A stretch of DNA of 64,000 nucleotides from Candidatus Eiseniibacteriota bacterium (lineage in GTDB: Bacteria > Eisenbacteria > RBG-16-71-46): contig JADJLL010000014.1 in the NCBI GenBank assembly GCA_016710095.1, positions 40,205 to 104,204 on the forward strand. Direction: 5' to 3'. Shown piece after piece: positions 36,758 through 45,957 of the stretch. Each line of letters starts with the position of its first letter. Position 1 is the stretch's first letter. Under the pieces are notes generated by a model that had not been told where the DNA came from, ran no database searches, and saw only the letters and a list, made by a program, of their open reading frames with translations. Both the position numbers and the translations under genes were made by a program.

Positions 36758-37123
36758 TCAGCGATCGACCGAGTCCGCCGTCGCGGGGTCGAAGCGGTAG
36801 ACGATCTCGCCGGGCCGGGCCATGCCCTGACCGCGGAGCACTTCCTCCGCGTGTTCGGCCTGACCGACCGGATCGTGGAGGCGCTTGTCGAGCGCGGTGT
36901 TCGTCGTCTTCGCGCTCGCGAGTTCGGCGCGCGAGTCGTTCAGCTCGCGACGAAGGCCGCGGATGCGCAGGAGCCCGTGGTCGGGATTGAACGCCACCCA
37001 CGTGGCCCAGACGGCCAGCACGAGCAGGATCCAGCGCGGCCTCACCGGCCAGGAACTGGGGCCGTGGTAGGGCGAGTCGATGCGGCGGTTGAGCACCCGA
37101 CTCGCGATGTCGCGCGGCTTCAT
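36758..37123 (-). CDS. ftsB: septum formation initiator FtsB/DivIC-like
   Basis: A 121-residue protein with one helix (WILLVLAVWATWVAF), followed by a coiled-coil stretch (IRGLRRELNDSRAELASAKT) and a short C-terminal domain (MARPGEIVYRF) typical of FtsB/DivIC. These proteins help assemble the divisome through FtsL/FtsQ. The ATG at 37123 has GGAGGTGTC upstream. It lies 64 bp downstream of eno, the usual eno-ftsB neighbourhood, with a hairpin between them. Confidence 0.88.
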   Translation of the reverse strand: MKPRDIASRVLNRRIDSPYHGPSSWPVRPRWILLVLAVWATWVAFNPDHGLLRIRGLRRELNDSRAELASAKTTNTALDKRLHDPVGQAEHAEEVLRGQGMARPGEIVYRFDPATADSVDR

Positions 37124-37151
37124 GACACCTCCGTGTGCGTGGAGCGGAACT

Positions 37152-37176
37152 CCCGGGCGCCGTCCTGGCGCCCGGG
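37152..37176 (-). terminator. hairpin between eno and ftsB
   Basis: CCCGGGCGCC (37152-37161) pairs perfectly with GGCGCCCGGG (37167-37176), loop GTCCT. No T-run, so it may attenuate rather than stop read-through from eno to ftsB. Confidence 0.55.
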
Positions 37177-37187
37177 AACCGTGATTC

Positions 37188-38474
<1,287 letters not shown>

Positions 38475-38616
38475 GGAGCGGAGGCTACGAGCCGCTCCTC
38501 GGGACCGTCAAGGCCATGCCCCTCATGGGGCGCGTCGGCGGGACGGCCGGCCCGGTGAAGGGGCCAATGTTCCCCGGGATCGGGCCCGTTCGTGGGTCCG
38601 GTGCGGCCCGGTTTTC

Positions 38617-38645
38617 TTGACCGTCCCCGGACGACACTCCTAAGG
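38617..38645 (+). promoter_or_regulatory. weak promoter candidate before the ECF sigma operon
   Basis: TTGACC (38617-38622), 17 bases, CTAAGG (38640-38645). The -35 is good, the -10 poor. It lies in the 233 bp between eno and the sigma gene. Confidence 0.3.
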
Positions 38646-38654
38646 TCGGCGCCC

Positions 38655-38711
38655 ATGAAACCTTCCCCTCCGTTTCCCCGTAAGCGGCCCAGTCAGGTGG
38701 GGGTGGCGTGA
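38655..38711 (+). CDS. possible 18-residue leader peptide before the sigma gene
   Basis: ATG at 38655 opens an 18-codon frame rich in Pro and Lys/Arg (MKPSPPFPRKRPSQVGVA). Its TGA overlaps the GTG start of the sigma factor, so translation could be coupled. No good ribosome site precedes it, so it may simply be untranslated leader. Confidence 0.3.
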   Translation: MKPSPPFPRKRPSQVGVA

Positions 38712-39277
38712 GCGGAGAAGATGCGGATCTCATCCGCCGATGTCTGGCCGGTGACCAAAGAGCCTGCCGGGACCTCGTCCAGCGCTACCAGCGACCGGTG
38801 TTCTCGGTGCTCATGCGTGTCGTTCGGAGCCCTCAGGACGCGGAAGACCTGACGCAGGAAACGTTCGTGCGGATGTTCCGGGCTCTCGATCGCTACGACA
38901 TCGAGCGACCGTTCACGGCCTGGCTCTTCACGATCGCGACACGGTTGGGGATCGATCATCTGAGGCGGCGCCGGGTCAAGACGGTCTCGCTGACGGTGTC
39001 CGAGCCCGGATCGACGGAAGAACGCACGCTCGATGTGGAAGACACCCGGCTTCGGCCGGACGAAGTCGCCGTTCATGCGGAAGAAGAAACCTGGGCCAGC
39101 GAGCTCATCCAGTCGTTGCCCGAGCACTACCGGATCGTCGTCCTGCTGCGGCATCAACAGGACCTGTCGTACGAGGAAATCGCGGAGGCCCTCGGAGTCC
39201 CGCTCGGAACCGTGAAAGCCCGGATTCACCGGGCGCGTGCGCTTCTCAAGGACCGCATCGAAGGCCAATCGTCATGA
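38708..39277 (+). CDS. ECF sigma factor, RpoE-like
   Basis: A 189-residue sigma-70-family factor with region 2 (LVQRYQRPVFSVLMRVVRSP, then DAEDLTQETFVRMFR) and region 4 (LSYEEIAEALGVPLGTVKAR, then IHRARALLK), separated by a linker with no region 3. The GTG at 38708 fits the family start. The gene overlaps the anti-sigma gene (ATGA), which makes a sigma/anti-sigma switch. Envelope stress is the usual trigger for such pairs, and the third gene encodes a membrane protein. Target promoters unknown. Confidence 0.9.
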   Translation: MSGEDADLIRRCLAGDQRACRDLVQRYQRPVFSVLMRVVRSPQDAEDLTQETFVRMFRALDRYDIERPFTAWLFTIATRLGIDHLRRRRVKTVSLTVSEPGSTEERTLDVEDTRLRPDEVAVHAEEETWASELIQSLPEHYRIVVLLRHQQDLSYEEIAEALGVPLGTVKARIHRARALLKDRIEGQSS

Positions 39278-39897
39278 GCCACTGCCCCGATTCGACCCAC
39301 ATCCAGGATTACCTCGACGACGAGCTCGTGCCCGCCCAGCGCGTGGCGTTCGAGTCGCACCTCGCGACGTGCGAGGCGTGCGCCGGTGAACTCGCGATCT
39401 ATCGCCGCGTCTTCGCCGACCTCGAATCGCTGCCGCTCTACTCGCCGTCCGCGGATCTCGCGGACCGCGTGCTCGCCGAAGTCATGCCGGCGCACACCGC
39501 GCGCTGGCCGAAGTTCGCGCTCTGGGGCTACGGCTCCGCGGTCGCGGCGAGCGTCGCCGCCATCTCGGCCGCCGTGTTCCTTCCGGGTCCGCGTCAGTGG
39601 ACCTACAGCCTCGTCGCCGACGCCACTCGCTCCCTCGTCGGTTCGCTGCTCTTCGTTCTCAAGTCGCTCAACGTCGCCGCGCTCCAGGTCGTGGACCTGC
39701 TGCACATCGGCGTCGATCTGCTGGCCAAGCTCGGCCCGCTCGCGCGGGCGCTCCGGCTGCCTCTGATGCAGCCGGCCGTCGCGTTCATCGTGTGTGCCGC
39801 GGTGATCACGTGCGTCGGAATGGTCTGGTGGATGCGGCCTCGTGACAAGCACACCGCAGCAGAGGGAGATCACCATGTGGGCATTCTCGGCTTCTGA
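39274..39897 (+). CDS. zf-HC2 anti-sigma factor with membrane segments
   Basis: A 207-residue protein. The N-terminal ZAS domain has HLATCEAC (His-x3-Cys-x2-Cys) plus an upstream HIQDYLDDE helix, the zinc-binding anti-sigma signature. Two membrane segments follow: one near 94-112 (SAVAASVAAISAAVFL) and one near the C-terminus (AVAFIVCAAVITCVGMVWWM). It should hold the ECF sigma factor at the membrane. It overlaps both neighbours: sigma upstream (4 bases) and the polymer-forming protein downstream (23 bases). Confidence 0.85.
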   Translation: MSHCPDSTHIQDYLDDELVPAQRVAFESHLATCEACAGELAIYRRVFADLESLPLYSPSADLADRVLAEVMPAHTARWPKFALWGYGSAVAASVAAISAAVFLPGPRQWTYSLVADATRSLVGSLLFVLKSLNVAALQVVDLLHIGVDLLAKLGPLARALRLPLMQPAVAFIVCAAVITCVGMVWWMRPRDKHTAAEGDHHVGILGF

Positions 39898-41104
39898 GTT
39901 CCGGCGCGTCGCGATCGCGGCGTTCGTCGCACTCGCCTGCGCCACGTCGCTCGCCGACGTCGCCTCCGCCCGCGTCACCATCCGCACGACCGCGAGCGGC
40001 GACAGCGGCGTCGTCAGCCGCGTGACGGTGGACGAGAGCGGTGTGACGGTCACGACCGACACGTCGAAGCCGAACTCCACGCGCATCTCCACGGACGTCG
40101 ATTCGTTCGGCTCCGGCGCGCTGATCATCGAGGACGGCACCGGCGTCGTCCGCTTCCTGTCGAACGCCGAAGTGAAGCCCGGCGAGCGCATCGACGGCGA
40201 CGTCGTCGCCATCGGTGGCAACTGCAAGGTCTCGGGACTGGTGACCGGTTCGGTCGTCTCGGTGCTCGGTTCCGTCGCGATCGAGCGCGGCGCGCACGTC
40301 GAAGGGGACGCCGTCGCGGTGCTCGGCTCGCTGCGCTCGGCCGGCGACATCACGGGCAACGCGGTGGCCGTGCTCGGCGGCTCGAAGCTCGAAGAGAGCG
40401 CGAAGGTCGGCGGCGACGCGGTTTCCGTCGGTGGCTCGGTGGCCGAGTCGGACAGCTCGCGCGTCGGCGGGCAGAGCGTCTCGCTCGAGTTCCTGCCGCT
40501 CACGCTCGGGCTGCCGATGCTCCCGACCGTGCTCGCCTTCATCCTCACGGGCTGGATCCTGTCCGTGCTCTTCGGCTGGGTCTTTGCGAAGCTCTTTCCG
40601 GACCGCCTCGCCCGCGTCGCGATCACTTCGTCGCGCCGCACGGCGCTCTCGATCGTGTTCGCCGTGCTCACGTGGCTCGGCTGGCCGATCGTCTCGATGC
40701 TCCTGATCTTCACGATCATCGGGGCGCCGATCGGGATCATGATGTGGCTCGTGCTTCCGGTGGCGTCCTACGCCGGACAGCTGGCCGGTACCTACGTGCT
40801 CGGCTGCAAGCTCATCCGTCGCCGCCTGGGCGAGGGCTCGCCCCTCGCGCCGATCGTCGCGGGGACCACGTTCATCGCGCTGTTCTTCGTGGGTGGCGCC
40901 GTGCTCTGGATGCGCCCGGGCCTGCCGACCGCCGTGGCCATCTTCCTCTTCCTGACCGGCATCCTGCTCCAGATGGCGCTGTCCACCATCGGCAGCGGCG
41001 CGCTGGTCCTGTCCCGCCTCGGGGCGGTCCCCCGGGACATCGGGACGGTCCCCGGCGGCAGCGCCGCCGCTCCGCCGGACGCGGCCCCCTCGCCGGCCGT
41101 CTGA
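39875..41104 (+). CDS. exported polymer-forming (bactofilin-like) membrane protein
   Basis: A 409-residue protein starting at ATG 39875 (GGGAG upstream). A signal peptide (FVALACATSLADVASA) leads to an adhesion-like region, then GDVVAIGGNCKVSGLVTGSV, VVSVLGSVAIERGAHVEGD and VAVLGSLRSAGDITGNAVA: short repeats with the right-handed beta-helix period of bactofilins. The second half has four or five membrane helices (VLAFILTGWILSVLFGWVFA, then LIFTIIGAPIGIMMWLVL). Such fused proteins often sit in ECF operons and may sense or brace the envelope. Function inferred. Confidence 0.6.
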   Translation: MWAFSASEFRRVAIAAFVALACATSLADVASARVTIRTTASGDSGVVSRVTVDESGVTVTTDTSKPNSTRISTDVDSFGSGALIIEDGTGVVRFLSNAEVKPGERIDGDVVAIGGNCKVSGLVTGSVVSVLGSVAIERGAHVEGDAVAVLGSLRSAGDITGNAVAVLGGSKLEESAKVGGDAVSVGGSVAESDSSRVGGQSVSLEFLPLTLGLPMLPTVLAFILTGWILSVLFGWVFAKLFPDRLARVAITSSRRTALSIVFAVLTWLGWPIVSMLLIFTIIGAPIGIMMWLVLPVASYAGQLAGTYVLGCKLIRRRLGEGSPLAPIVAGTTFIALFFVGGAVLWMRPGLPTAVAIFLFLTGILLQMALSTIGSGALVLSRLGAVPRDIGTVPGGSAAAPPDAAPSPAV

Positions 41105-41120
41105 CCGCTCGCTTCGACCG

Positions 41121-41157
41121 AAGGCCACTCTGGGTGGGATCGCCCCAGAGTGGCCTT
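41121..41157 (+). terminator. intrinsic terminator of the ECF operon
   Basis: AAGGCCACTCTGGG (41121-41134) pairs perfectly with CCCAGAGTGGCCTT (41144-41157), then TGGTTTGGG. A 14-bp stem. Confidence 0.85.
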
Positions 41158-41338
41158 TGGTTTGGGCGTATCTACCCCAACAGGCGCCCGGGAGCGCCGA
41201 GCGCCGGACTCGGGCGGGTGAGCGACCTTCGCGAGCGAGCGCTCAAGCTGCTGCCCCGCAACGGTGTGCAGCGACGTTGCAGACTGCGAAAGTCGCGGGG
41301 TGGATTGGCCATGCGTGGCACGATCGTCGCCATAGGGT

Positions 41339-42343
41339 ATGAGCATGACGACCTTCTCCAGCATCCGCCTCTTCGCCATCACGAGCCTCGCCGCCCTGTC
41401 CATGACGGCCGCCTCCGGCGCTTCCGCGAACGAGCTGTCCGCGTCCGCCCGCGCCAACGGCATCGTGATCCACTCGGCCGACGAGACGCTCCACAACTAC
41501 TGCAGCTGGAACGCCGGTCGCCTCTACCTGAACATCCCCGGTGGCGCGAGCTACGAGCTCATCACGACGGTGGCGGACCCCGCGATCCTGAACAAGGGCG
41601 ACGGCTCGTTCCACCCCTACGACGCCGCGGAAGTCCGCAGCGCGCTGAACGCCGTGCGCTACCCGCTCCAGAACATCTCCGCGGAAGTCTTCGTGCTTCC
41701 GTACCCGCGCCGCAACGGCCTCGACTCGGCCGCGGGCCCCGGCCTGATCCTCCTGTCGCCCGGCGTCCGTGCCCTCACGCTCGAGCAGCAGCACGCCGAG
41801 TTCACGCACGAGCTCGGCCACGTCGTGCAGTACTCCGTGCTTCCCGACGCCGACAGCTCGGGCTGGAACCGCTACCGCAGCATGCGCAAGCTCGACGCCT
41901 CGTTCGCCGGCGCCGCGGCGCACAGCGACCGTCCGCACGAGATCTTCGCCGAGGACTTCCGGGTCCTGTTCGGTGACGCGCAGGCCAACTACTCCGGCTC
42001 GATCGAAAACGCCGACCTGGACTACCCGACGACGGTGAGCGGGCTCGACGCCTTCATGATCGAGCTCGCCAGCGCGCCGGTCGCCATGACGCCGCTGCAC
42101 GTCCTCGGCTCCGCGTACCGCGGCGCCGTCCAGTTCGCGCGCAGCGGCATGGGCGCCGCGACGCTCGACGTGTACGACGTGACGGGCCGCCACCTGACGT
42201 CGCTGGTTCCGGTCGTGAGCGCCTCCGGCGCGACGTGGAACTGGGACGGCCGTGACGAAGGTGGCCGCAGCGTCCGCGGCGAAGTCGTCTTCGCCCGCGC
42301 GCGTGACGGCCGCGGCGGCGTCGTCCGCGTGACGCGCCTCTAG
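41339..42343 (+). CDS. secreted zinc metallopeptidase with FlgD-Ig-like C-terminal tail
   Basis: A 334-residue protein. A signal peptide (AITSLAALSMTAASGASA) precedes a peptidase-like domain with FTHELGHVVQY (HExxH zinc motif) and HEIFAEDFRVLF, which may supply the third ligand. The last 80 residues (LDVYDVTGRHLTSLV, then WNWDGRDEGGRSVRGEV) match the FlgD Ig-like fold that acts as a C-terminal cell-surface sorting domain in several lineages. Either this tail serves a secretion system or it is a scaffold for binding. The ATG at 41339 is followed by a second one six bases on. Substrate unknown. Confidence 0.65.
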   Translation: MSMTTFSSIRLFAITSLAALSMTAASGASANELSASARANGIVIHSADETLHNYCSWNAGRLYLNIPGGASYELITTVADPAILNKGDGSFHPYDAAEVRSALNAVRYPLQNISAEVFVLPYPRRNGLDSAAGPGLILLSPGVRALTLEQQHAEFTHELGHVVQYSVLPDADSSGWNRYRSMRKLDASFAGAAAHSDRPHEIFAEDFRVLFGDAQANYSGSIENADLDYPTTVSGLDAFMIELASAPVAMTPLHVLGSAYRGAVQFARSGMGAATLDVYDVTGRHLTSLVPVVSASGATWNWDGRDEGGRSVRGEVVFARARDGRGGVVRVTRL

Positions 42344-42350
42344 CCCGCGA

Positions 42351-43031
42351 TCAGTGTCGCGACGGCAGCGTCGCGGGCACGAACTCCGGCGTGAGCATCC
42401 GGGCGCGTGAGTCACCGAAGCCGGCGAAGTTCCGCACCGCGTCGAACACCGAGGTCGGCAACTGCGTGAGCACTCCGAGCCCGCCGCTGCGCGGGGCGCG
42501 CACCTCGCCCGAGATCCAGCCTTCGACTTCCGCGACGTCCTCGACGTTCAGCGGCTGCACGGTCCCCGTCACGACCACGAAGTAGCGCGACTGCGCCTGC
42601 GACGGGGTGAGCTTCGTGAGCGGGAGCGCGATCGGGCTCGAGAGCGCCGTCTCGAGCGAGTCGAGCGAGCGCACGACGAGCGGGCCGCCGCTGCCGCGCT
42701 CGAGCGTCCACGCGTCCTCACCGACGTCGTAGCGCAGCCGCAGGTTGGCGTCGAACGCGCGCTCCATGCGGTCGAACCAGCCGCTGCGCTTGCGCCAGAG
42801 CTCCGCGTGCAGCGCGAGGGTCGCGGGCATGCCGCGACGCAGGCTCTTCTCGACGCGGTCCTCGAGCGGATCGGCCAGTCGCACCGTGATCCAGAGCCGT
42901 CCCTGCTCGTCGCGCGAAGGCGTCACGGCGGCGAAATCGAACGCGCGCGCGAGCGGCGCCGCGAGTATCAGCAGCGTCGCAAGCGCCGGCAGGAGCCGGA
43001 GTCGCGTCGGGAAGGGGAGCTTGTGCGGCAA
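42351..43031 (-). CDS. DUF4390 exported protein
   Basis: About 226 residues. A hydrophobic start (LRLLPALATLLILAAPLARA) is a signal peptide. The rest (ITVRLADPLEDRVEKSLRRG, then LALHAELWRKRSGWFDRMER) follows DUF4390 from members I know. The start is uncertain: the frame is open through the upstream gene's 3' end, and a TTG at 43031 gives the usual short lead to the signal peptide. It follows the Omp85-like barrel gene by 17 bp and precedes nothing on this strand. DUF4390 proteins are often next to NtrY/NtrC-type pairs. Confidence 0.65.
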   Translation of the reverse strand: MPHKLPFPTRLRLLPALATLLILAAPLARAFDFAAVTPSRDEQGRLWITVRLADPLEDRVEKSLRRGMPATLALHAELWRKRSGWFDRMERAFDANLRLRYDVGEDAWTLERGSGGPLVVRSLDSLETALSSPIALPLTKLTPSQAQSRYFVVVTGTVQPLNVEDVAEVEGWISGEVRAPRSGGLGVLTQLPTSVFDAVRNFAGFGDSRARMLTPEFVPATLPSRH

Positions 43032-43048
43032 AGGGTCCGCTTTCGGAG

Positions 43049-44383
43049 CTAGAACGGTCTCTGGAGTCTCATCGCACAGACGAACTTCGAACTCGGGTCC
43101 TGCAGGTTGCGCGCGAACGTGACGCGCAGTTTGTCGTCCGACGTGGTCAGGCCCACGCCACCGTCGACGGCGAACTTCTGGCGGCCGACGTCCCACTTGT
43201 CCTGGCCGTCCCACGCGGCGCCGGCGTCCACGAACACGAGCGCGTGCAGGCCGCCTTCCATGCCGCCGGACTGCAGCTGCCACAGGCCGATCGAGTACTC
43301 GGCCTGCATGAGCGCGATCTGGTCGCCGCGCACGGAGCCGAGCGCGTGCGCGCGCAGTCCGTCCACGCCGCCCACGACGAACTGGCGCTGGCGCGGCAGG
43401 TCGCCCTGCATCGTCGCCCCGGCGACGCCGCGGAGCGAGAGCGTGAGCGCGGGTGTGAGCCGAAGGATGCTGCGCAGGTCCGCGAGGCCGCGCGTGTAGT
43501 CGAAGTCGCCGCCCGCCTGGCCGCCGCTGCGTTCGAGCTCGATCCAGTGGTAGAGGCCCGCGCGCTTCTGCTTCGAGTTGCGCGTCAGGCGTTCGAGCCG
43601 GAGCAGCACGCTGTGCGACTCGCCCTCGTCGATCGCGGGATTGTCGCGCAGAGCGCGATCCGTGCGGAACCACGAGCGCACGTGGTTCGCGGTCGGCAAC
43701 GAGCGGTAGTCGTCGCGCCGCACGTGCACGCTGACCGTGGAGAAGTCCGGCACGCGCCACGAAAGGTAGGCGCCGAGCCCTTCGCGCTCGAAGTAGTCGC
43801 GCCAGTCCTCGTGCGCGAGCAGGAGCGCGAGGCTGTTTTCGAGGTCGTCGGTCTGCTGGAGGTCGCCGTGGTCGGTGCGCCGCACCATGCTGACGCCCGC
43901 GACGAAGCGCGCCGTCGGCAGCAGCGGCTGCTCGAGCTGCAGCCCGTACAGCACTCGCCGGCGGCCCGTCGCGTATTCGAGGCGGCTGCCGAGGCGGGGG
44001 AACATCGTGGCCGGCGACTGCGCCTGGTACCACGCCCCGTAGCGCAACAAGTCGGCGCGGTTGTAGTCGAGCATGATCGATACGTCGCTCGAGTGCGCGC
44101 CGCGGTCGCGCGAGCGCCACTGGTCCGGGTGCGTGAGCAGGTGGTCGCCGATCGGGGCGCGCAGCCACTCGCTCTCGCCGTTGTCGCCCACGCGGAACGT
44201 GGCGGAGACCGTCAGTTCGTGCCCGAGGCTGTCGGCGGCCTCGCCCGGTTCGTCGAGGGGGCGGAACACCATCGTGTCGGACGGGGCGGGGGACGTGGCG
44301 TCGGCGGCGAGGGCGGGCCGGAACGCGAGCGCCCCGGCGATGAGCGCCGCGAGCGCGAAGACCAACGAACGAGTGCGGACCAT
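43049..44383 (-). CDS. Omp85-superfamily outer-membrane barrel
   Basis: A 444-residue exported protein. The ATG at 44383 has GGAG upstream and is followed by a signal peptide (FALAALIAGALAFRPALAAD). The C-terminal half is a sixteen-strand-like barrel; RQFVVGGVDGLRAHALGSVR matches the GG..xLRG(Y) motif of surface antigen D15/BamA-type barrels. No POTRA repeats are evident, so it resembles short Omp85 members. A sigma-54 promoter and a dyad lie upstream, between this gene and the ntrC-like activator. I infer control by that activator. Confidence 0.7.
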   Translation of the reverse strand: MVRTRSLVFALAALIAGALAFRPALAADATSPAPSDTMVFRPLDEPGEAADSLGHELTVSATFRVGDNGESEWLRAPIGDHLLTHPDQWRSRDRGAHSSDVSIMLDYNRADLLRYGAWYQAQSPATMFPRLGSRLEYATGRRRVLYGLQLEQPLLPTARFVAGVSMVRRTDHGDLQQTDDLENSLALLLAHEDWRDYFEREGLGAYLSWRVPDFSTVSVHVRRDDYRSLPTANHVRSWFRTDRALRDNPAIDEGESHSVLLRLERLTRNSKQKRAGLYHWIELERSGGQAGGDFDYTRGLADLRSILRLTPALTLSLRGVAGATMQGDLPRQRQFVVGGVDGLRAHALGSVRGDQIALMQAEYSIGLWQLQSGGMEGGLHALVFVDAGAAWDGQDKWDVGRQKFAVDGGVGLTTSDDKLRVTFARNLQDPSSKFVCAMRLQRPF

Positions 44384-44424
44384 GACGGAATCTCCGGGAC
44401 GAAGGGGGGTGCACCCCGTCCCAA

Positions 44425-44440
44425 GGCAAGCCCCATACCA
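44425..44440 (-). promoter_or_regulatory. sigma-54 (-24/-12) promoter candidate for the Omp85-like operon
   Basis: Read on the minus strand: TGGTATGGGGCTTGCC, i.e. TGG at -24 and TTGC at -12 with the canonical spacing (consensus TGGCACG-N4-TTGCW). The predicted start of transcription is near 44413, about 30 bases before the ATG at 44383. The invariant GG and GC are both present. Confidence 0.7.
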
Positions 44441-44529
44441 CGTGGTGCGCGCGCGCGTCGCGGATTCGGACCGCGAATCACGAGCGTTTTCGGTGCCGCG
44501 CCCGAGCGCGCCCGCGGGCGAGCCCGGAA

Positions 44530-44553
44530 GAGTGTGGCGAGCGCGCCACACTC
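44530..44553. promoter_or_regulatory. 24-bp dyad, possible enhancer site or terminator
   Basis: GAGTGTGGC (44530-44538), six bases, GCCACACTC (44545-44553). It lies about 90-115 bp upstream of the sigma-54 promoter and right after the ntrC-like stop, so it could be the activator's upstream enhancer or a weak terminator (no T-run). Confidence 0.55.
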
Positions 44554-44568
44554 CGTCGCGCCGGCGGA

Positions 44569-45957
44569 TCATCGCCGGCTGATGCCGTACTTGCGCATCT
44601 TGCGGTGCAGGTTCGTACGATCGATGCCGAGGGCCGTGGCGGCCTGCGTCACGTTCCAGTCGGCGCCCTCCAGTGCGCGGCGGATCGACTCGATCTCGCT
44701 GCGCGCGATGCGTCCCTTGAGCCCGGCGTCGTCGGATTCCTCCGGGCGGGCCTCGAGCCAGGGCAGCAGGTCCGCCGCCCCGATCACGTCACCCGGAGCC
44801 AGTACGACGGCTCGCTCCATCAGATTCCGCAGTTCGCGCACATTTCCGGGCCAGTGATAGTCCTCGAGCAGCTCGATCGCCTCGTCGCCCAGGCTGAGCC
44901 CGGTGCGGCCCTCGTTGGCGGCGAACGCCGTGAGGAAGTGGCGGGCGAGCCGGCCGATGTCGCCGCGGCGCTCGCGCAGCGGCGGCACGACGATCGGCAG
45001 CACGTTGAGGCGGAAGTAGAGATCCTCGCGGAAGTCGCCGGCCTTGACCGCTTCGGTGAGGTCCTTGTTCGTGGCGGCCACGATGCGCACGTCGAGCTGC
45101 GAGGACTTCGTGCCGCCCACGCGCTCGATTTCGCCGCTCTCGATCGCGCGCAGCAGCTTCGCCTGCGACTCGAGCGCGAGGTCGCCGATCTCGTCGAGGA
45201 AGAGCGTCCCGCCGTCGGCCATCTCGAGCCGGCCCTTCTTCGTCTGCACCGCGCCCGTGAATGCGCCCTTCTCGTAGCCGAACAGCTCGCTCTCGAGCAG
45301 GTCGCGCGGAATGGCCGCGCAGTTGAGCTTCACGTACGGGCCGGCGGCGCGCTTCGACAGGAGGTGGATCGCCTCGGCGACCAGCTCCTTGCCCGCGCCG
45401 TTCTCGCCCGTCACGAGCACGCGCCCGTTGGAGGGCCCGATGCGGCGCAACTGTTCGCGCAGCCGTTCGATCGGCGCGCTCTCGCCGAGGATGCCGAGCG
45501 TCGAGTCGTCCGTCGCGGCCGGCGACGGGGCCGCCGCCGGCGCCGCGGCGCGGCGGCGCATGCGCGTCACGCGCACGGCCTCGGCGATGGTCTCGAGCAG
45601 CCGCTCGGGATCGCGGATCGGCTTCTCGACGAAGTCGAACGCGCCGCGCTGGCCGGCCTTCACCGCGTTCTCGAGCGTGCCCTCGCCGGACACGATCACG
45701 ACGGCGGTGTCGGGCGCGCGTTCGCGCAGCCGCAGCAGCGCGTCGAGTCCGTGCTCGCCCGGCATGCGCAGGTCGAGGAGCACGGCGTCGAAGCGCTCGC
45801 GCTCGACCGCGGCGTAGCCTTCGGCGGCGTTCGCCGCCTCGCTCACGCGATGGCCTTCGTCCTCGAGCACGCCGCGCAGCTGGCGGCGGATGGCGGAGTC
45901 GTCGTCCACGACGAGAAGCGCGAAGCCTTCGGGTTTCGACATGGGATCGGAGTTCAT
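44569..45957 (-). CDS. sigma-54-dependent response regulator, NtrC/NtrX-like
   Basis: A 462-residue regulator: receiver domain with Asp62 (LLDLRMPG), then a sigma-54 AAA+ domain with Walker A GENGAGKE (about 184-191), GAFTGA (231-236) for sigma-54 contact, Walker B GGTLFLDEIG, and a Fis-type HTH (NVTQAATALGIDRTNLHRKM) at the end. The start overlaps the stop of the histidine kinase gene (ATGA). The pair controls sigma-54 promoters; the nearest candidate is at 44440. NtrX-like regulators often link to envelope or redox control, which would fit the Omp85 target. Confidence 0.92.
   Translation of the reverse strand: MNSDPMSKPEGFALLVVDDDSAIRRQLRGVLEDEGHRVSEAANAAEGYAAVERERFDAVLLDLRMPGEHGLDALLRLRERAPDTAVVIVSGEGTLENAVKAGQRGAFDFVEKPIRDPERLLETIAEAVRVTRMRRRAAAPAAAPSPAATDDSTLGILGESAPIERLREQLRRIGPSNGRVLVTGENGAGKELVAEAIHLLSKRAAGPYVKLNCAAIPRDLLESELFGYEKGAFTGAVQTKKGRLEMADGGTLFLDEIGDLALESQAKLLRAIESGEIERVGGTKSSQLDVRIVAATNKDLTEAVKAGDFREDLYFRLNVLPIVVPPLRERRGDIGRLARHFLTAFAANEGRTGLSLGDEAIELLEDYHWPGNVRELRNLMERAVVLAPGDVIGAADLLPWLEARPEESDDAGLKGRIARSEIESIRRALEGADWNVTQAATALGIDRTNLHRKMRKYGISRR

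Noticed and set aside
41175..41300. Cobalamin riboswitch (GCTGCCCCGCAACGGTG resembles its core)
   Set aside because: The downstream box with GAGCCAGGAGACC is missing and the 5' part does not fold as expected. The match also lies in GC-rich inverted repeats that can mimic it.
41316..41331. A fifth sigma-54 promoter (TGGCACG-N4-TCGCC)
   Set aside because: Two mismatches in the -12 box, and transcription would begin at the start codon of the metallopeptidase gene.
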